8,034 nt of DNA from CAZXYF01 sp964644705 (GCA_964644705.1 CAZXYF010000143.1:1-8034), one strand, 5' to 3'; counted from the first letter of the stretch, positions 1-6,428 are shown. The notes: generated from the sequence alone by a model not told the origin. A program made the numbers and translations.

Positions 1-1
1 G

Positions 2-73
2 CGCAAACAACGCGATAGGGCCTTCTGGCAGGGCGCTGGAGCCATCTTTGAGCTCACGCTGAAAGAGTTGTGA
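2..73 (+). CDS. C-terminal end of an unidentified protein (partial, cut by window edge)
   Basis: One frame is open from the left edge to a TGA at 71-73 and encodes 23 residues ending in FELTLKEL. The stop lies 14 nt before the start of the hydrolase gene, which has its own strong ribosome binding site, so the two are probably co-transcribed. The fragment is too short to name a family, and a frame this short could be open by chance. Support comes mainly from the tight spacing to the next gene and the protein-like residue mix (charged start, then a hydrophobic and amphipathic stretch). Confidence 0.42.
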   Translation, partial: RKQRDRAFWQGAGAIFELTLKEL

Positions 74-75
74 AC

Positions 76-83
76 AGGAGGTG
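76..83 (+). promoter_or_regulatory. Strong ribosome binding site of the hydrolase gene
   Basis: AGGAGGTG is an almost complete complement to the 16S rRNA 3' end and sits 4 nt before the ATG at 88. It fixes that start and suggests efficient translation within an operon. Confidence 0.8.
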
Positions 84-87
84 ACAC

Positions 88-945
88 ATGCAAATCCCAA
101 GCTGGATCTGGCTTATATGGAGGGTGTTGCGTCTGGTCATCATCGCCTATGTCGCCCTCACCGTCCTGCTTCTGTTGTTTGAGCGGCGCTTCATCTATCA
201 TCCCTCCAACCAACCCGTGGTTCCCTGGGATTCCCCCGGGATTCCGGTGGAAGACTGCTGGATGCAGACAGCGGACGGGAATCAGGTGCACGGATGGTGG
301 ATGGGGCAGGAGAACGAGGAAGCCCCGGTTGTGCTGTTTTTCCACGGTAACGGAGGCAATCTGTCGCATCGGGTTGAGTTGTTGCGTTTGCTCCACAACC
401 GGGGCTTCCGGATCCTGGCCATCGATTACCGAGGATACGGACGGAGTGAGGGATCGCCCACGGAGATGGGGCTCTACACCGATGCCGAAGCGGCCTACGA
501 CTACCTGATCAACCGGAAGGATGTCTCTCCGGGCAGGATCATTGCGTATGGTAAGTCACTCGGAACGGCCGTGGCGCTGAAGCTTGCCCTGTCCGTGCCC
601 GTGGGCGGGGTGATTATGGAAAGCCCGCTGGCCTCGGCCCGGGCGATGGCCGCGGAGATGGTGCCGATCGTCCCGGTGGGGCCGTTCGTGCGCGCCGAAT
701 TCAACAACGTGGAATGGGTCACCCAACTCACGCGACCGCTGCTGGTCATCCACGGCGATGAAGATGAGATCGTGCCCTTTGAACAGGGCCGGGCCGTGTA
801 CGAGGCCGCCAGCGGGGCCACGGAATTCTTCCGTGTCGAGGGGGCCGGCCATAATAACGTCTATCGCGTGGGGGAGGAGCGTTATCTCGATAAGATTGCA
901 ACGTTCTGTCACGCCGTAACCAGACAGTCAACTTCCGGGCAATGA
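88..945 (+). CDS. Membrane-anchored alpha/beta hydrolase (serine hydrolase, Bem46/YfhR/ABHD13-like)
   Basis: The 285-residue protein has an N-terminal hydrophobic segment (about residues 8-30) followed by FERRFIYHPS, the usual start of Bem46/YfhR-type hydrolases, so the catalytic domain is probably held at the membrane. Alpha/beta-hydrolase motifs occur in order: the oxyanion-hole HGNGGN at 86-91, the nucleophile elbow GKSLG at 155-159 with Ser157, the acid in HGDEDEIVP (probably Asp226), and the catalytic His in GAGHNN (His255). The triad is complete and the length is normal for the family. The substrate cannot be read from the sequence; relatives are esterases, thioesterases or lipases, often uncharacterised. 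The start is set by the ribosome binding site at 76-83. The last 18 nt overlap the convergent oxidoreductase gene. Confidence 0.9.
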   Translation: MQIPSWIWLIWRVLRLVIIAYVALTVLLLLFERRFIYHPSNQPVVPWDSPGIPVEDCWMQTADGNQVHGWWMGQENEEAPVVLFFHGNGGNLSHRVELLRLLHNRGFRILAIDYRGYGRSEGSPTEMGLYTDAEAAYDYLINRKDVSPGRIIAYGKSLGTAVALKLALSVPVGGVIMESPLASARAMAAEMVPIVPVGPFVRAEFNNVEWVTQLTRPLLVIHGDEDEIVPFEQGRAVYEAASGATEFFRVEGAGHNNVYRVGEERYLDKIATFCHAVTRQSTSGQ

Positions 946-1890
946 GGGGATCCGCAGGAGTCCGGTCAGGTTGCGCAGAGCCGCGGCGGCATCTATGGGC
1001 GTGGAACCGGAGAGAAATCCGCCTATCAAAAGGCGCATGGGATCGGGACGCTCCGCCGGTCCCCAGGGCGTCTCATACACGGCATGATACACGCCCGAGT
1101 CATCATTTTCCCCGCGGATATCGAATCGTTTTCCGTTGATATCGAACCGACGGATATGGGTGGGGTCGGACTCTCCCGTGGTGCGTTCCGTGATGATCTC
1201 GCATTCCACATCCGGTGCGTCGGTCCGGGTCATCACGAATGATGCCCGTGCTCCTCGCCCGGACTGCGCATAGACGACCGTGCCAAAATCAATTCGGCCC
1301 GTTGGAACCAGCGCCTCGACTCCCGCCAGCATATGCGGGGCCAGGTCAATCCAGGTCGCATACGGATCACCATTCTCCCCATCGGCCGGCGTCGCGATAT
1401 GCCCGCGGTAGGCTTTTATGGCGTCTTCGTCCGCGTTATCACGCAGAATCCGGGCGCATGTATCGGCCGAGGTGTAATACTGCGAACACATACCGAGTCG
1501 TAGCCCCGCCGCCCGGGCTTTATTCACCAGCACACGGGCTTCGTCGATCAGTTCATCGCCCGGTATCTCCGGATGGAAAAGGAGGGGCTTCTCACACAGG
1601 CAGTCGCATCCGGCATCCAGGGCCTCCATGACGTGATCGTAGTGGAAGCGGGGCGGCGAACAAACGTCGATGATGTCCGGTTCCTCCCGATCGAGAAGCG
1701 TCTCGAGGGACGTGTAAGCGCCGCCTGTAAAACCGAACATATCCGTCAGCAGATCGCGTGTCCGCGCAACCGAATCAGGGGTTGTCCCCACGAAACCGCA
1801 GACTTTTCCCCCTTCCATATCCCACCATTTGGCATGGTGCTTCCCAATGCCGCTGGCGCCGATCACGCCGATTTTTGAGGTTTGTGCCAT
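928..1890 (-). CDS. Gfo/Idh/MocA-family NAD(P)-dependent oxidoreductase
   Basis: The 320-residue protein starts MAQTSKIGVIGASGIGKHH, a Rossmann beta-alpha-beta dinucleotide-binding start with a GASGIG variant of GxGxxG (residues 11-16). Further family marks are DVCSPPRFHYDHVMEAL (75-91), which lines the cofactor and active-site cleft, the EKP motif at 100-102 whose lysine is normally catalytic, and D182/H186 in WIDLAPHM, matching the DxxxH active-site motif. Family members oxidise or reduce sugars, inositols and related alcohols or aldehydes; the substrate here is unknown. The frame stays open 165 nt upstream to an ATG at 2055, but that extension (rich in Arg and Val) is not family-like. The ATG at 1890 has GGAGG 7 nt before it and starts directly at the Rossmann fold. 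The gene points toward the hydrolase and away from the coiled-coil gene. Confidence 0.9.
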   Translation of the reverse strand: MAQTSKIGVIGASGIGKHHAKWWDMEGGKVCGFVGTTPDSVARTRDLLTDMFGFTGGAYTSLETLLDREEPDIIDVCSPPRFHYDHVMEALDAGCDCLCEKPLLFHPEIPGDELIDEARVLVNKARAAGLRLGMCSQYYTSADTCARILRDNADEDAIKAYRGHIATPADGENGDPYATWIDLAPHMLAGVEALVPTGRIDFGTVVYAQSGRGARASFVMTRTDAPDVECEIITERTTGESDPTHIRRFDINGKRFDIRGENDDSGVYHAVYETPWGPAERPDPMRLLIGGFLSGSTPIDAAAALRNLTGLLRIPSLPGS

Positions 1891-1897
1891 GCTGAGG

Positions 1898-1902
1898 CCT
1901 CC
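1898..1902 (-). promoter_or_regulatory. Ribosome binding site deciding the oxidoreductase start
   Basis: On the minus strand GGAGG lies 7 nt before the ATG at 1890. It supports this start over the far upstream in-frame ATG at 2055. Confidence 0.75.
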
Positions 1903-2097
1903 ACAGGTGTTTGAGTCGAGATGTCGCTGTACGCATATTTTTCTTGTAGTTTCCGTCCAATAGATGTTAACGTAGAGGGAAAGGGGAACGCGAACCACTC
2001 CAGAGCGGACGATCACAGTACGCATGGGGCGGTTCCGGATTCTCCGGTGCATCAAAGATCGTCAGAGGCAACGTCTCGTGCATCATTCCGTCTCTTC

Positions 2098-2108
2098 AAG
2101 GGGAAAAG
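2098..2108 (+). promoter_or_regulatory. Ribosome binding site deciding the coiled-coil gene start
   Basis: The purine run AAGGGGAAAAG ends 2 nt before the ATG at 2111, with its AGGGGA core 6 nt away. It favours this ATG over one at 2024 in the same frame, and the protein from 2111 begins just before a membrane segment. Confidence 0.6.
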
Positions 2109-2110
2109 TC

Positions 2111-3052
2111 ATGAATCAAATCGTAGATTATATCATCCAAATCCATTCTTCTGCCGACTGGACGGCTCTCATCCAGGTTTACGGATTCAGCGCGGCCTTC
2201 ATCATCGTGGCCTTACTGTTGTTGCGGCACTCCTGGAATCGGCAGGCGGCCCGGCGAGCTCATAAACGTATCGAGGAACTGAGTCATCAGGTGAACGATC
2301 TGCAGGCATCGCTGGAGCGGATGGAATCGAGCATGAGCCAGGATATCGAGAATAATCTCACGCAGAAGATGAATAACCGGGTGGATAGCCTGGAGAACAG
2401 AATGCAGGAACTGAACTCCCGCCAGTCGGAGGAACTGGATAAACGCACCTCGAATCTGAAGACGCGTATCAGCGAAATGGAGGCGGAGGTGCGCGGATTT
2501 GAACGACATCTCAACAAGGTGGAAAAACGTATGCCCAGTGTCTTTGACCGGCTGGAAGATTTCCAGCGCGCACTCACCAAGGGATATCAGAATGAGCTAT
2601 CCAACGTCTTTGATTCGTTCGATAACGCCGTGGGCGCGGTCCTGGGGCAGATGAAGAACGAGCTGAAAACCAGTCTGAATCGCATAGACGGGATTGAGGA
2701 GATGGTTGACCGGCGGCGCGAGGCCGAGGACAGCTTCGGGCTGGGAGAAGAGGAAGCCAATCTCGCGGAACAATTTATCCCCGACCGCGACACCCCGGCG
2801 TCGGAGATGGACGAACCGGAACCGGTGGAGGAACCCGACACCAGGCCGGAATCGCCCGTGGCGGAGACGCCCGAGGCAACTCAGGAGGAGGAGGAATCGG
2901 AACCTTCGCTCAAGCCGCTGGATACCGGGGACGAGACGCCGGTGGAGGGGGATGAAGATGATGCATCTGCAGAGGAACCGCGCGTCGCGGGCGAGGAAGA
3001 AACAACGGAACTGGCGGATGACGATGCAGGGGAGGATGAGGAACAGGTCTGA
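2111..3052 (+). CDS. Single-pass membrane protein with long coiled coil and very acidic C-terminal tail; function unknown
   Basis: The 313-residue product has three parts. Residues 1-40 contain a hydrophobic membrane segment (about 25-38, GFSAAFIIVALLLL) followed by Arg/Lys residues, suggesting a cytoplasmic C-terminal side by the positive-inside rule. Residues about 45-200 are almost entirely helix-forming, with heptad-like spacing (RIEELSHQVNDLQASLERM, RVDSLENRMQEL, LKTRISEMEAEV), so a long coiled coil is expected; 140-200 is less regular and may pack as a helical bundle. Residues 211-313 form a low-complexity tail with about 42 Asp/Glu and only 4 Arg/Lys among 103 residues, rich in Pro and Thr and probably disordered. 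I do not recognise a family. Such a design suits a membrane-tethered scaffold or spacer binding basic partners, but that is inference. It converges on rsmA with 25 nt between stops and no visible terminator. Confidence 0.85.
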   Translation: MNQIVDYIIQIHSSADWTALIQVYGFSAAFIIVALLLLRHSWNRQAARRAHKRIEELSHQVNDLQASLERMESSMSQDIENNLTQKMNNRVDSLENRMQELNSRQSEELDKRTSNLKTRISEMEAEVRGFERHLNKVEKRMPSVFDRLEDFQRALTKGYQNELSNVFDSFDNAVGAVLGQMKNELKTSLNRIDGIEEMVDRRREAEDSFGLGEEEANLAEQFIPDRDTPASEMDEPEPVEEPDTRPESPVAETPEATQEEEESEPSLKPLDTGDETPVEGDEDDASAEEPRVAGEEETTELADDDAGEDEEQV

Positions 3053-3077
3053 GCAGCATCCCACCGGCGTCCCCAGC

Positions 3078-3947
3078 TTATCCGACCGCGTTGATCGCGT
3101 TGGACAACTCAACGAACTCATCCACACAGAGTCTGGCGGGACGTCTCCGCCCCTCCCACCCGAGCCGATCCAGAACACGCCGGGATGTTGGTTTGTCCCA
3201 CGCCAGAGAAATTCCTTTGTAGATGGTTTTCCGTCGGCTTTGAAACAGTTTTTGGACGACGCGCTGGAAAACGGCGTAATTATCCGCGACCACGTCCGTT
3301 TCGGAGGGAACGAGCCGGATGAATTTGGACTGGACCCGTGGCTGGGGCCAGAAGTCCGAAGGAGCACACGTCATGAGCGGTTCGATAACCGCATGATACC
3401 GCGCTGTAACGGTCAGGGGACCGTATTCGGACGTGCCGGGGTCGGCCAGGAGTCGGTCCACCACCTCCGCCTGGAGCATCACATCGATCTGCATCACCGG
3501 CCGGTCCCATTCGAGAAGATTGATAATCGCCGGCGAGCTTATCTGATAGGGCAGGTTGCTGACCACGTGGATTCCCGCATCCGTGCTCAGCGCCTCCACG
3601 TTTCTTTCAACGGCCGGACTGATGGTGTGTTTGTTCTCCAGGAAATCCAGATGGAGCAGGCGAAGATTCTGGCGGTCCGAGAGGCGGTTTCCCGCAAGTT
3701 TCCAGAGCCCTTTATCGATCTCGATGCTGATCACGGCGCGTGCGGCCCTGCACAGCCTTTCAGTCAGCCGGCCCAGTCCCGTCCCGATCTCCAGTGCCAC
3801 CGACTGAGGGGTGATGTCCGCCGAATTCACAATCCGGTCCATCAGTGCCGTTGAAACCAGAAAGTTCTGCCCCAGGTTCCGGTTGGCGGCCAGGCCGTGG
3901 CGCTGCAAAATGGTGCGGGGATGTTCACTGGAGTTATCGGTGGGCAT
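3078..3947 (-). CDS. rsmA: 16S rRNA (adenine(1518)-N6/adenine(1519)-N6)-dimethyltransferase RsmA/KsgA
   Basis: The 289-residue protein dimethylates two adjacent adenines in the 3'-terminal hairpin of 16S rRNA using S-adenosylmethionine, a late quality step in 30S subunit maturation. Family motifs appear in order: LGQNFL (25-30), SAM-binding motif I EIGTGLGRLT (53-62), acidic residue of motif II in ISIEID (Glu76), motif III at HLDFLE (Asp101), catalytic NLPYQISSP (131-139, standard NLPY), FWPQPRVQSKF (199-209) and FQSRRKT (235-241) in the C-terminal helical domain. Length is slightly above the usual 260-280, mainly through extra residues around 105-124. The ATG at 3947 has a weak purine stretch upstream (GAGAG). 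It is the last of three minus-strand genes, 127 nt after the HEAT lipoprotein gene. I see no missing key residue. Confidence 0.96.
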   Translation of the reverse strand: MPTDNSSEHPRTILQRHGLAANRNLGQNFLVSTALMDRIVNSADITPQSVALEIGTGLGRLTERLCRAARAVISIEIDKGLWKLAGNRLSDRQNLRLLHLDFLENKHTISPAVERNVEALSTDAGIHVVSNLPYQISSPAIINLLEWDRPVMQIDVMLQAEVVDRLLADPGTSEYGPLTVTARYHAVIEPLMTCAPSDFWPQPRVQSKFIRLVPSETDVVADNYAVFQRVVQKLFQSRRKTIYKGISLAWDKPTSRRVLDRLGWEGRRRPARLCVDEFVELSNAINAVG

Positions 3948-4074
3948 AGCAGCTCTCGTTTTTGCACTCGTCTGAGGGGGGGCTCACAGCGTTGTGCGAA
4001 ATGGTCTATGGAATGGAAGAAAAGGCAGACAGGGGTGGAGGCGAAGGCAAAGTGGGTGGTCCGCTTCGATGTGA

Positions 4075-4686
4075 TTACTGGCTTTCAACGGCTTGTTTCC
4101 ACCGTTTGTGATGGCCGGGAGGAATTTTTTTGCCGGTGAGTTCGGTCAGTTTTTGCTGAGCCGCGATGCGCACCACGGATTGTTCGTCTTTCAGGGCCAG
4201 CAGAAGCAGGTCGGTGAGGGCTGCGCCATCAAGCCGCCGGGCGGCCACCTGTACCGCTTCAACCCGGACGGCGGGTCGGGCATCGCGCCGGAGCGCACGG
4301 CGCAGATCATCGGCCACCTCAGCGCCCAGGATTTGCCCCAGTGCCCGCAGGGCACGACGGCGCACAACCCACGAATTGTCGCGTCTCGCGGACAGTCTCA
4401 GCGCGGAGACGGACTTTTTGGATCCCAGTGTCCCCAGCCTGTCCGCCGCCAGAGCGCGGGCGGTCGGGTTGATGCCGGATTCCAGCACTTTCACCAGAGG
4501 TTGACGCATCGCCGGGGTGATATCGTCCTCCAACCGGGAGAGGGTTCGAAGGCGGGTTTTTTGCTGACGGGATTGCAACCCCCGGATAACGCGCTGTTCG
4601 TGTGTGGGCCCGAACAGTCCGCATCCGTTCAGCAGGATCAGAGAAAGCAGCGCGACAGGAAGGATGATGGGACGGCTGAGTTTCAT
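4075..4686 (-). CDS. HEAT-repeat lipoprotein, probable envelope protein
   Basis: The 203-residue product begins with a lipoprotein signal: MKLSR, a hydrophobic core, then lipobox LNGC with Cys22 as the expected lipidation site. Residues about 72-180 contain tandem HEAT-like helical repeats, each with an A-V/L-R-R-A-A-L-x-x-L pattern (ALAADRLGTLG, VVRRRALRALGQIL, AVRVEAVQVAARRL, VVRIAAQQKLTELTG). The end LTGKKIPPGHHKRWKQAV resembles the LTGK...W close of many HEAT proteins in the PVC group. HEAT repeats form a curved solenoid for protein binding, so a scaffold role at the inner or outer membrane is inferred; no catalytic motif is present. GGGAG sits 8 nt before the ATG. The gene follows the LysM gene on the same strand after 135 nt, so co-expression is possible but not shown. 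Confidence 0.86.
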   Translation of the reverse strand: MKLSRPIILPVALLSLILLNGCGLFGPTHEQRVIRGLQSRQQKTRLRTLSRLEDDITPAMRQPLVKVLESGINPTARALAADRLGTLGSKKSVSALRLSARRDNSWVVRRRALRALGQILGAEVADDLRRALRRDARPAVRVEAVQVAARRLDGAALTDLLLLALKDEQSVVRIAAQQKLTELTGKKIPPGHHKRWKQAVESQ

Positions 4687-4821
4687 CTGTGTTGCTCCCG
4701 TGAATCAGTGACGAGTGAGGAGGTGAGGACGGCAAGAGATGATGCGCTGAGGGACGTCCAACGGGTGGTCGGTCAACACGCGGGCATGATACTGTTTTTG
4801 ACGGCAGATTTACATCGAACT

Positions 4822-5679
4822 CTACTCGGGGATGACGATTTTCATGCCCGCACGCAACTTACGTGGATCGTGGAGGTTGTCGTTTGCGTCAAGAATTTTG
4901 CGACGTTTCGCGCCATCCCCGTAGTGCTTACGCGCCAGTGACCAGAGTGTATCCCCCTTTTGAACCGTATATACCTCGTTGCCATCTTTCTTGTTCGCGG
5001 ACAGGAGGGGTTTTTGGGCGTTGTCTCCTCTGGAAGCGGACTGGGAATCAGCGGTGGAGGGGATGACCAGTTCCATACCGGGGCGGAGTTTTTTCGGGCT
5101 GCTGACGACATCGCGGTTGGCTTTAAATATTTTTCGCCATTTCCCGCGTGTGCCGTAATATTCCTGGCTGATGGCCACGAACGTTTCCCCTTTTTGCACT
5201 TCGTGAATGCGGGGGGCTTTTTCCTGTTCGGGTTCCTTTTCCGCGGACTTGTCTTTTTTCTCGGGCTGCATACCGATTTGAGCCGGCGGTGTATCGTCGA
5301 TCGCGTCAACCACGCTGCTGTTCCCCCCACGTCGGTCGCTTCCAGAGTCATTGTTCGCGTTTCCGATTCCCGTGTTTGCTTGGGATTCCTCGGTCTTCTG
5401 CCCGTTTGGACTGCTCGTTGAATTCGGCTCTGTGGTGGTCGAATTCGATTTCGCGTCATCACCCTGGTTGTTGCGTTTTTGGGTCAACCATTCCCAGTCT
5501 TCCACCTGGGCCGTCCTGGACCCGCGGTTGGTGGTGTCTCTCTCCGCGGCCGATTGCTCCGGTGGGGGCTTCGGTTCATTCTGTTGAGAGTTTGGCTGGC
5601 TCCCCCAGAGTGAGAGAACGATGATGCCTCCCGCAATAACGGCAAGAATCCCTAAAAGCTGCACTTCTTTCATGTTCAT
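4822..5679 (-). CDS. Membrane-anchored protein with two LysM domains
   Basis: The 285-residue protein starts MNMKEVQLLG followed by a hydrophobic segment (about 7-25), best read as an uncleaved membrane anchor because no lipobox or clear signal-peptidase site is seen. Residues 27-155 are a polar, Ser/Asn/Gln/Glu-rich linker. Two LysM domains follow: residues about 158-207 (HEVQKGETFVAISQEYYG ... LRPGMELVIP) and 236-284 (YTVQKGDTLWSLARKHYG ... LRAGMKIVIP). LysM domains bind N-acetylglucosamine-containing glycans such as peptidoglycan, so the protein probably spans the periplasm from the inner membrane to the cell wall. No hydrolase domain is present, so it may be structural or recruit a partner. 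GGAG lies 7 nt before the first ATG (5679); the second ATG, two codons later, is less well spaced. Confidence 0.92.
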   Translation of the reverse strand: MNMKEVQLLGILAVIAGGIIVLSLWGSQPNSQQNEPKPPPEQSAAERDTTNRGSRTAQVEDWEWLTQKRNNQGDDAKSNSTTTEPNSTSSPNGQKTEESQANTGIGNANNDSGSDRRGGNSSVVDAIDDTPPAQIGMQPEKKDKSAEKEPEQEKAPRIHEVQKGETFVAISQEYYGTRGKWRKIFKANRDVVSSPKKLRPGMELVIPSTADSQSASRGDNAQKPLLSANKKDGNEVYTVQKGDTLWSLARKHYGDGAKRRKILDANDNLHDPRKLRAGMKIVIPE

Positions 5680-5698
5680 AACGTGTCTCCGGTCTAAT

Positions 5699-5720
5699 AT
5701 CCGCCCGAAATCCGCCCAAA
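5699..5720. repeat. Tandem 11-bp repeat upstream of the LysM gene
   Basis: Two adjacent copies, ATCCGCCCGAA (5699-5709) and ATCCGCCCAAA (5710-5720), match at 10 of 11 positions. They lie 20-41 nt before the LysM start codon on the minus strand, where an operator or the -10/-35 area would be. The 11-bp period is one helical turn, which would place two binding sites on one DNA face. A regulatory role is inference. Confidence 0.5.
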
Positions 5721-5800
5721 AATATTCATCCTCACCGACTGTAGATTAACCGAACGCCGTGGAGCATCACAAGGGTTTCGGGGCTTCGGCACACACCGCA

Positions 5801-5824
5801 GGGGGATAAATACACTATTCCCCC
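5801..5824. repeat. Hairpin with G6/C6-type stem
   Basis: GGGGGA (5801-5806) pairs perfectly with TCCCCC (5819-5824) around a 12-nt AT-rich loop. No T run follows on either strand, so it is not a standard terminator. It lies about 120 nt upstream of the LysM start. Confidence 0.45.
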
Positions 5825-5895
5825 TTCAAACCGTCTAAATCAGATCGGAGACAGGACCGGACGCCGAGAAAGCAGAGGAACAGAGAAGGATTTAA

Positions 5896-6022
5896 CCGCC
5901 AAAAAAAAGACCGCCCCCGCCCTCGTTCGCCCCCGGCCCGGGTGTAAGTATTCGGTGACCACGTTGCTGCATCCTTGTCTTTACCTTCGTCTTTACCAAA
6001 CATCTGCCGTTTTTTTTGGCGG
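5896..6022. repeat. Long-range 13-bp inverted repeat (outer pair)
   Basis: CCGCCAAAAAAAA (5896-5908) is the exact reverse complement of TTTTTTTTGGCGG (6010-6022), with 101 nt between. The C-rich stretch 5909-5940 lies just inside the left arm. The arms look like the same repeat inserted in opposite orientations. Confidence 0.55.
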
Positions 6023-6064
6023 CCTCAGCCCGGTTAGAAAGGCAGACGAAGGCAAAGGCAAAGA
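5972..6064. repeat. Long-range imperfect inverted repeat (interleaved pair)
   Basis: The 20-nt segment 5972-5991 read on the minus strand and the segment 6045-6064 read on the plus strand match at 17 of 20 positions (consensus GACGAAGGYAAAGRCAARGA). Its left arm lies inside the 13-bp inverted repeat and its right arm just outside. The motif is a purine-rich, microsatellite-like GAAGGCAAAGGC series. Confidence 0.5.
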
Positions 6065-6114
6065 TAAAAAGTTTGGATCCATCGCCTCGACATATTTAGG
6101 GGAGGGGTTGCGAG

Positions 6115-6225
6115 ATGAACCGTATTTCGGGCTCCCAACCACGCCGGAGCCCACCAGAAAGTCCATTTGGGAACGTTGTGGACAGCGCTGGCCGCGGAGT
6201 GCCACGTGTTGCCAGTAACTGGTAA
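6115..6225 (+). CDS. Possible 36-residue small ORF (weak)
   Basis: An ATG at 6115 is preceded by the G-rich purine run AGGGGAGGGG (6099-6108) about 6 nt upstream and opens a 36-codon frame ending at TAA 6223-6225. The translation, MNRISGSQPRRSPPES onward, is rich in Ser, Arg, Pro and Gly, with no hydrophobic core or recognisable domain. The region is repeat-like, so the frame may be chance. It is listed only because the start is well placed. Confidence 0.15.
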   Translation: MNRISGSQPRRSPPESPFGNVVDSAGRGVPRVASNW

Positions 6226-6227
6226 AA

Positions 6228-6254
6228 GTGATATTCTGTAAGTTGGTGATATTC
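6228..6254. repeat. 9-bp direct repeat, 18-bp period
   Basis: GTGATATTC occurs at 6228-6236 and again at 6246-6254, separated by TGTAAGTTG. Spacing is close to two helical turns. Only two copies exist, so an iteron or operator role is speculative. Confidence 0.4.
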
Positions 6255-6282
6255 ACGACTAAGTGGGCCGAACTAAAGATTT

Positions 6283-6297
6283 CGGGTTTCAAACCCG
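6283..6297. repeat. Short perfect inverted repeat CGGGTTT-C-AAACCCG
   Basis: The 7-bp arms are exact around a single C, so as RNA it would form a 5-bp stem with a TTCAA loop. I tested it as a tRNA T-arm and rejected that. It starts the hairpin cluster upstream of the pilin gene. Confidence 0.5.
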
Positions 6298-6324
6298 GTT
6301 TGGTGTCGATTAGCTGTATTCTCA

Positions 6325-6389
6325 GTCCCAACGGGACGGCTTCATACTAGCCCAAGATGCAGTGCTCTGAAAGAGCACGGAATCTTGGG
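6325..6389. repeat. Two-hairpin structured element, candidate dispersed repeat or RNA
   Basis: Hairpin 1: GTCCC (6325-6329), loop AAC, GGGAC (6333-6337). Hairpin 2 (6351-6389): CCCAAGAT pairs with ATCTTGGG, then G-A, C-G and A-G positions (6359-6361 against 6379-6381), then GTGCTCT pairs with AGAGCAC around a GAA loop. The stem is thus almost continuous over 18 positions, with two purine mismatches flanking one C-G pair. No T run follows, so it is not a simple terminator. The combination (a CCCAACGGG hairpin, then TAGCCCA...TGGGT) recalls intergenic repeats I have seen in Planctomycetes and Verrucomicrobia genomes; that is memory, not a search result. Confidence 0.6.
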
Positions 6390-6400
6390 TCAGGGTCTTA

Positions 6401-6428
6401 TTGCCAACCGCTTAGGAGCGTAGATACT
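6401..6428 (+). promoter_or_regulatory. Candidate sigma-70-type promoter of the pilin gene
   Basis: TTGCCA (6401-6406, 5 of 6 to TTGACA) is followed after 16 nt by GATACT (6423-6428, 4 of 6 to TATAAT). Transcription would start near 6435, giving a leader of about 95 nt before the ATG at 6529. It directly follows the hairpin element, so the two may be linked. Confidence 0.35.

Larger units (their letters stand above)
1891..2110. promoter_or_regulatory. Divergent intergenic region that should hold two promoters
   Basis: This 220-nt gap separates two divergently oriented genes, so it must carry a promoter for each unless transcription comes from elsewhere. Around 1935-1975 the sequence is AT-richer than the flanks. 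The best minus-strand pair I found is TTGGAC with a TATGCG box 17 nt away, only 3 of 6 matches each, so I call no promoter. No clear operator palindrome was seen. Confidence 0.4.

Noticed and set aside
1891..2055. 55-residue N-terminal extension of the oxidoreductase to an ATG at 2055
   Set aside because: The extension is not family-like, the Rossmann fold starts right at the ATG at 1890, and that ATG has GGAGG 7 nt upstream.
2024..2110. 29-residue N-terminal extension of the coiled-coil protein to an ATG at 2024
   Set aside because: The extension is Arg-rich and has no ribosome binding site; the ATG at 2111 has a purine-rich site directly upstream.
2597..3367. 256-codon minus-strand frame across the coiled-coil tail and the rsmA 3' end
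   Set aside because: Its composition (Arg/Phe/Leu-rich) is what the complement of an acidic Glu-rich gene gives, and it overlaps rsmA in another frame.
2694..3854. 386-codon plus-strand frame spanning the acidic tail and rsmA
   Set aside because: It lies in the shifted frame of the acidic tail (giving Arg-rich sequence) and then antisense to rsmA, which has all expected family motifs.
4093..4941. 282-codon plus-strand frame opposite the HEAT lipoprotein
   Set aside because: It is antisense to a gene with a clear lipobox and HEAT repeats and runs into the LysM gene; its translation shows no domain.
5955..6218. 87-codon plus-strand frame and overlapping minus-strand frames in the repeat region
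   Set aside because: Translations are low-complexity (Lys/Gly/Asp series) or Arg/Cys-rich with no domain, and they run through inverted repeats.
6283..6297. Possible tRNA T-arm
   Set aside because: No 5-bp stem with a TTCRA-type loop in register, and no acceptor or anticodon arms around it.
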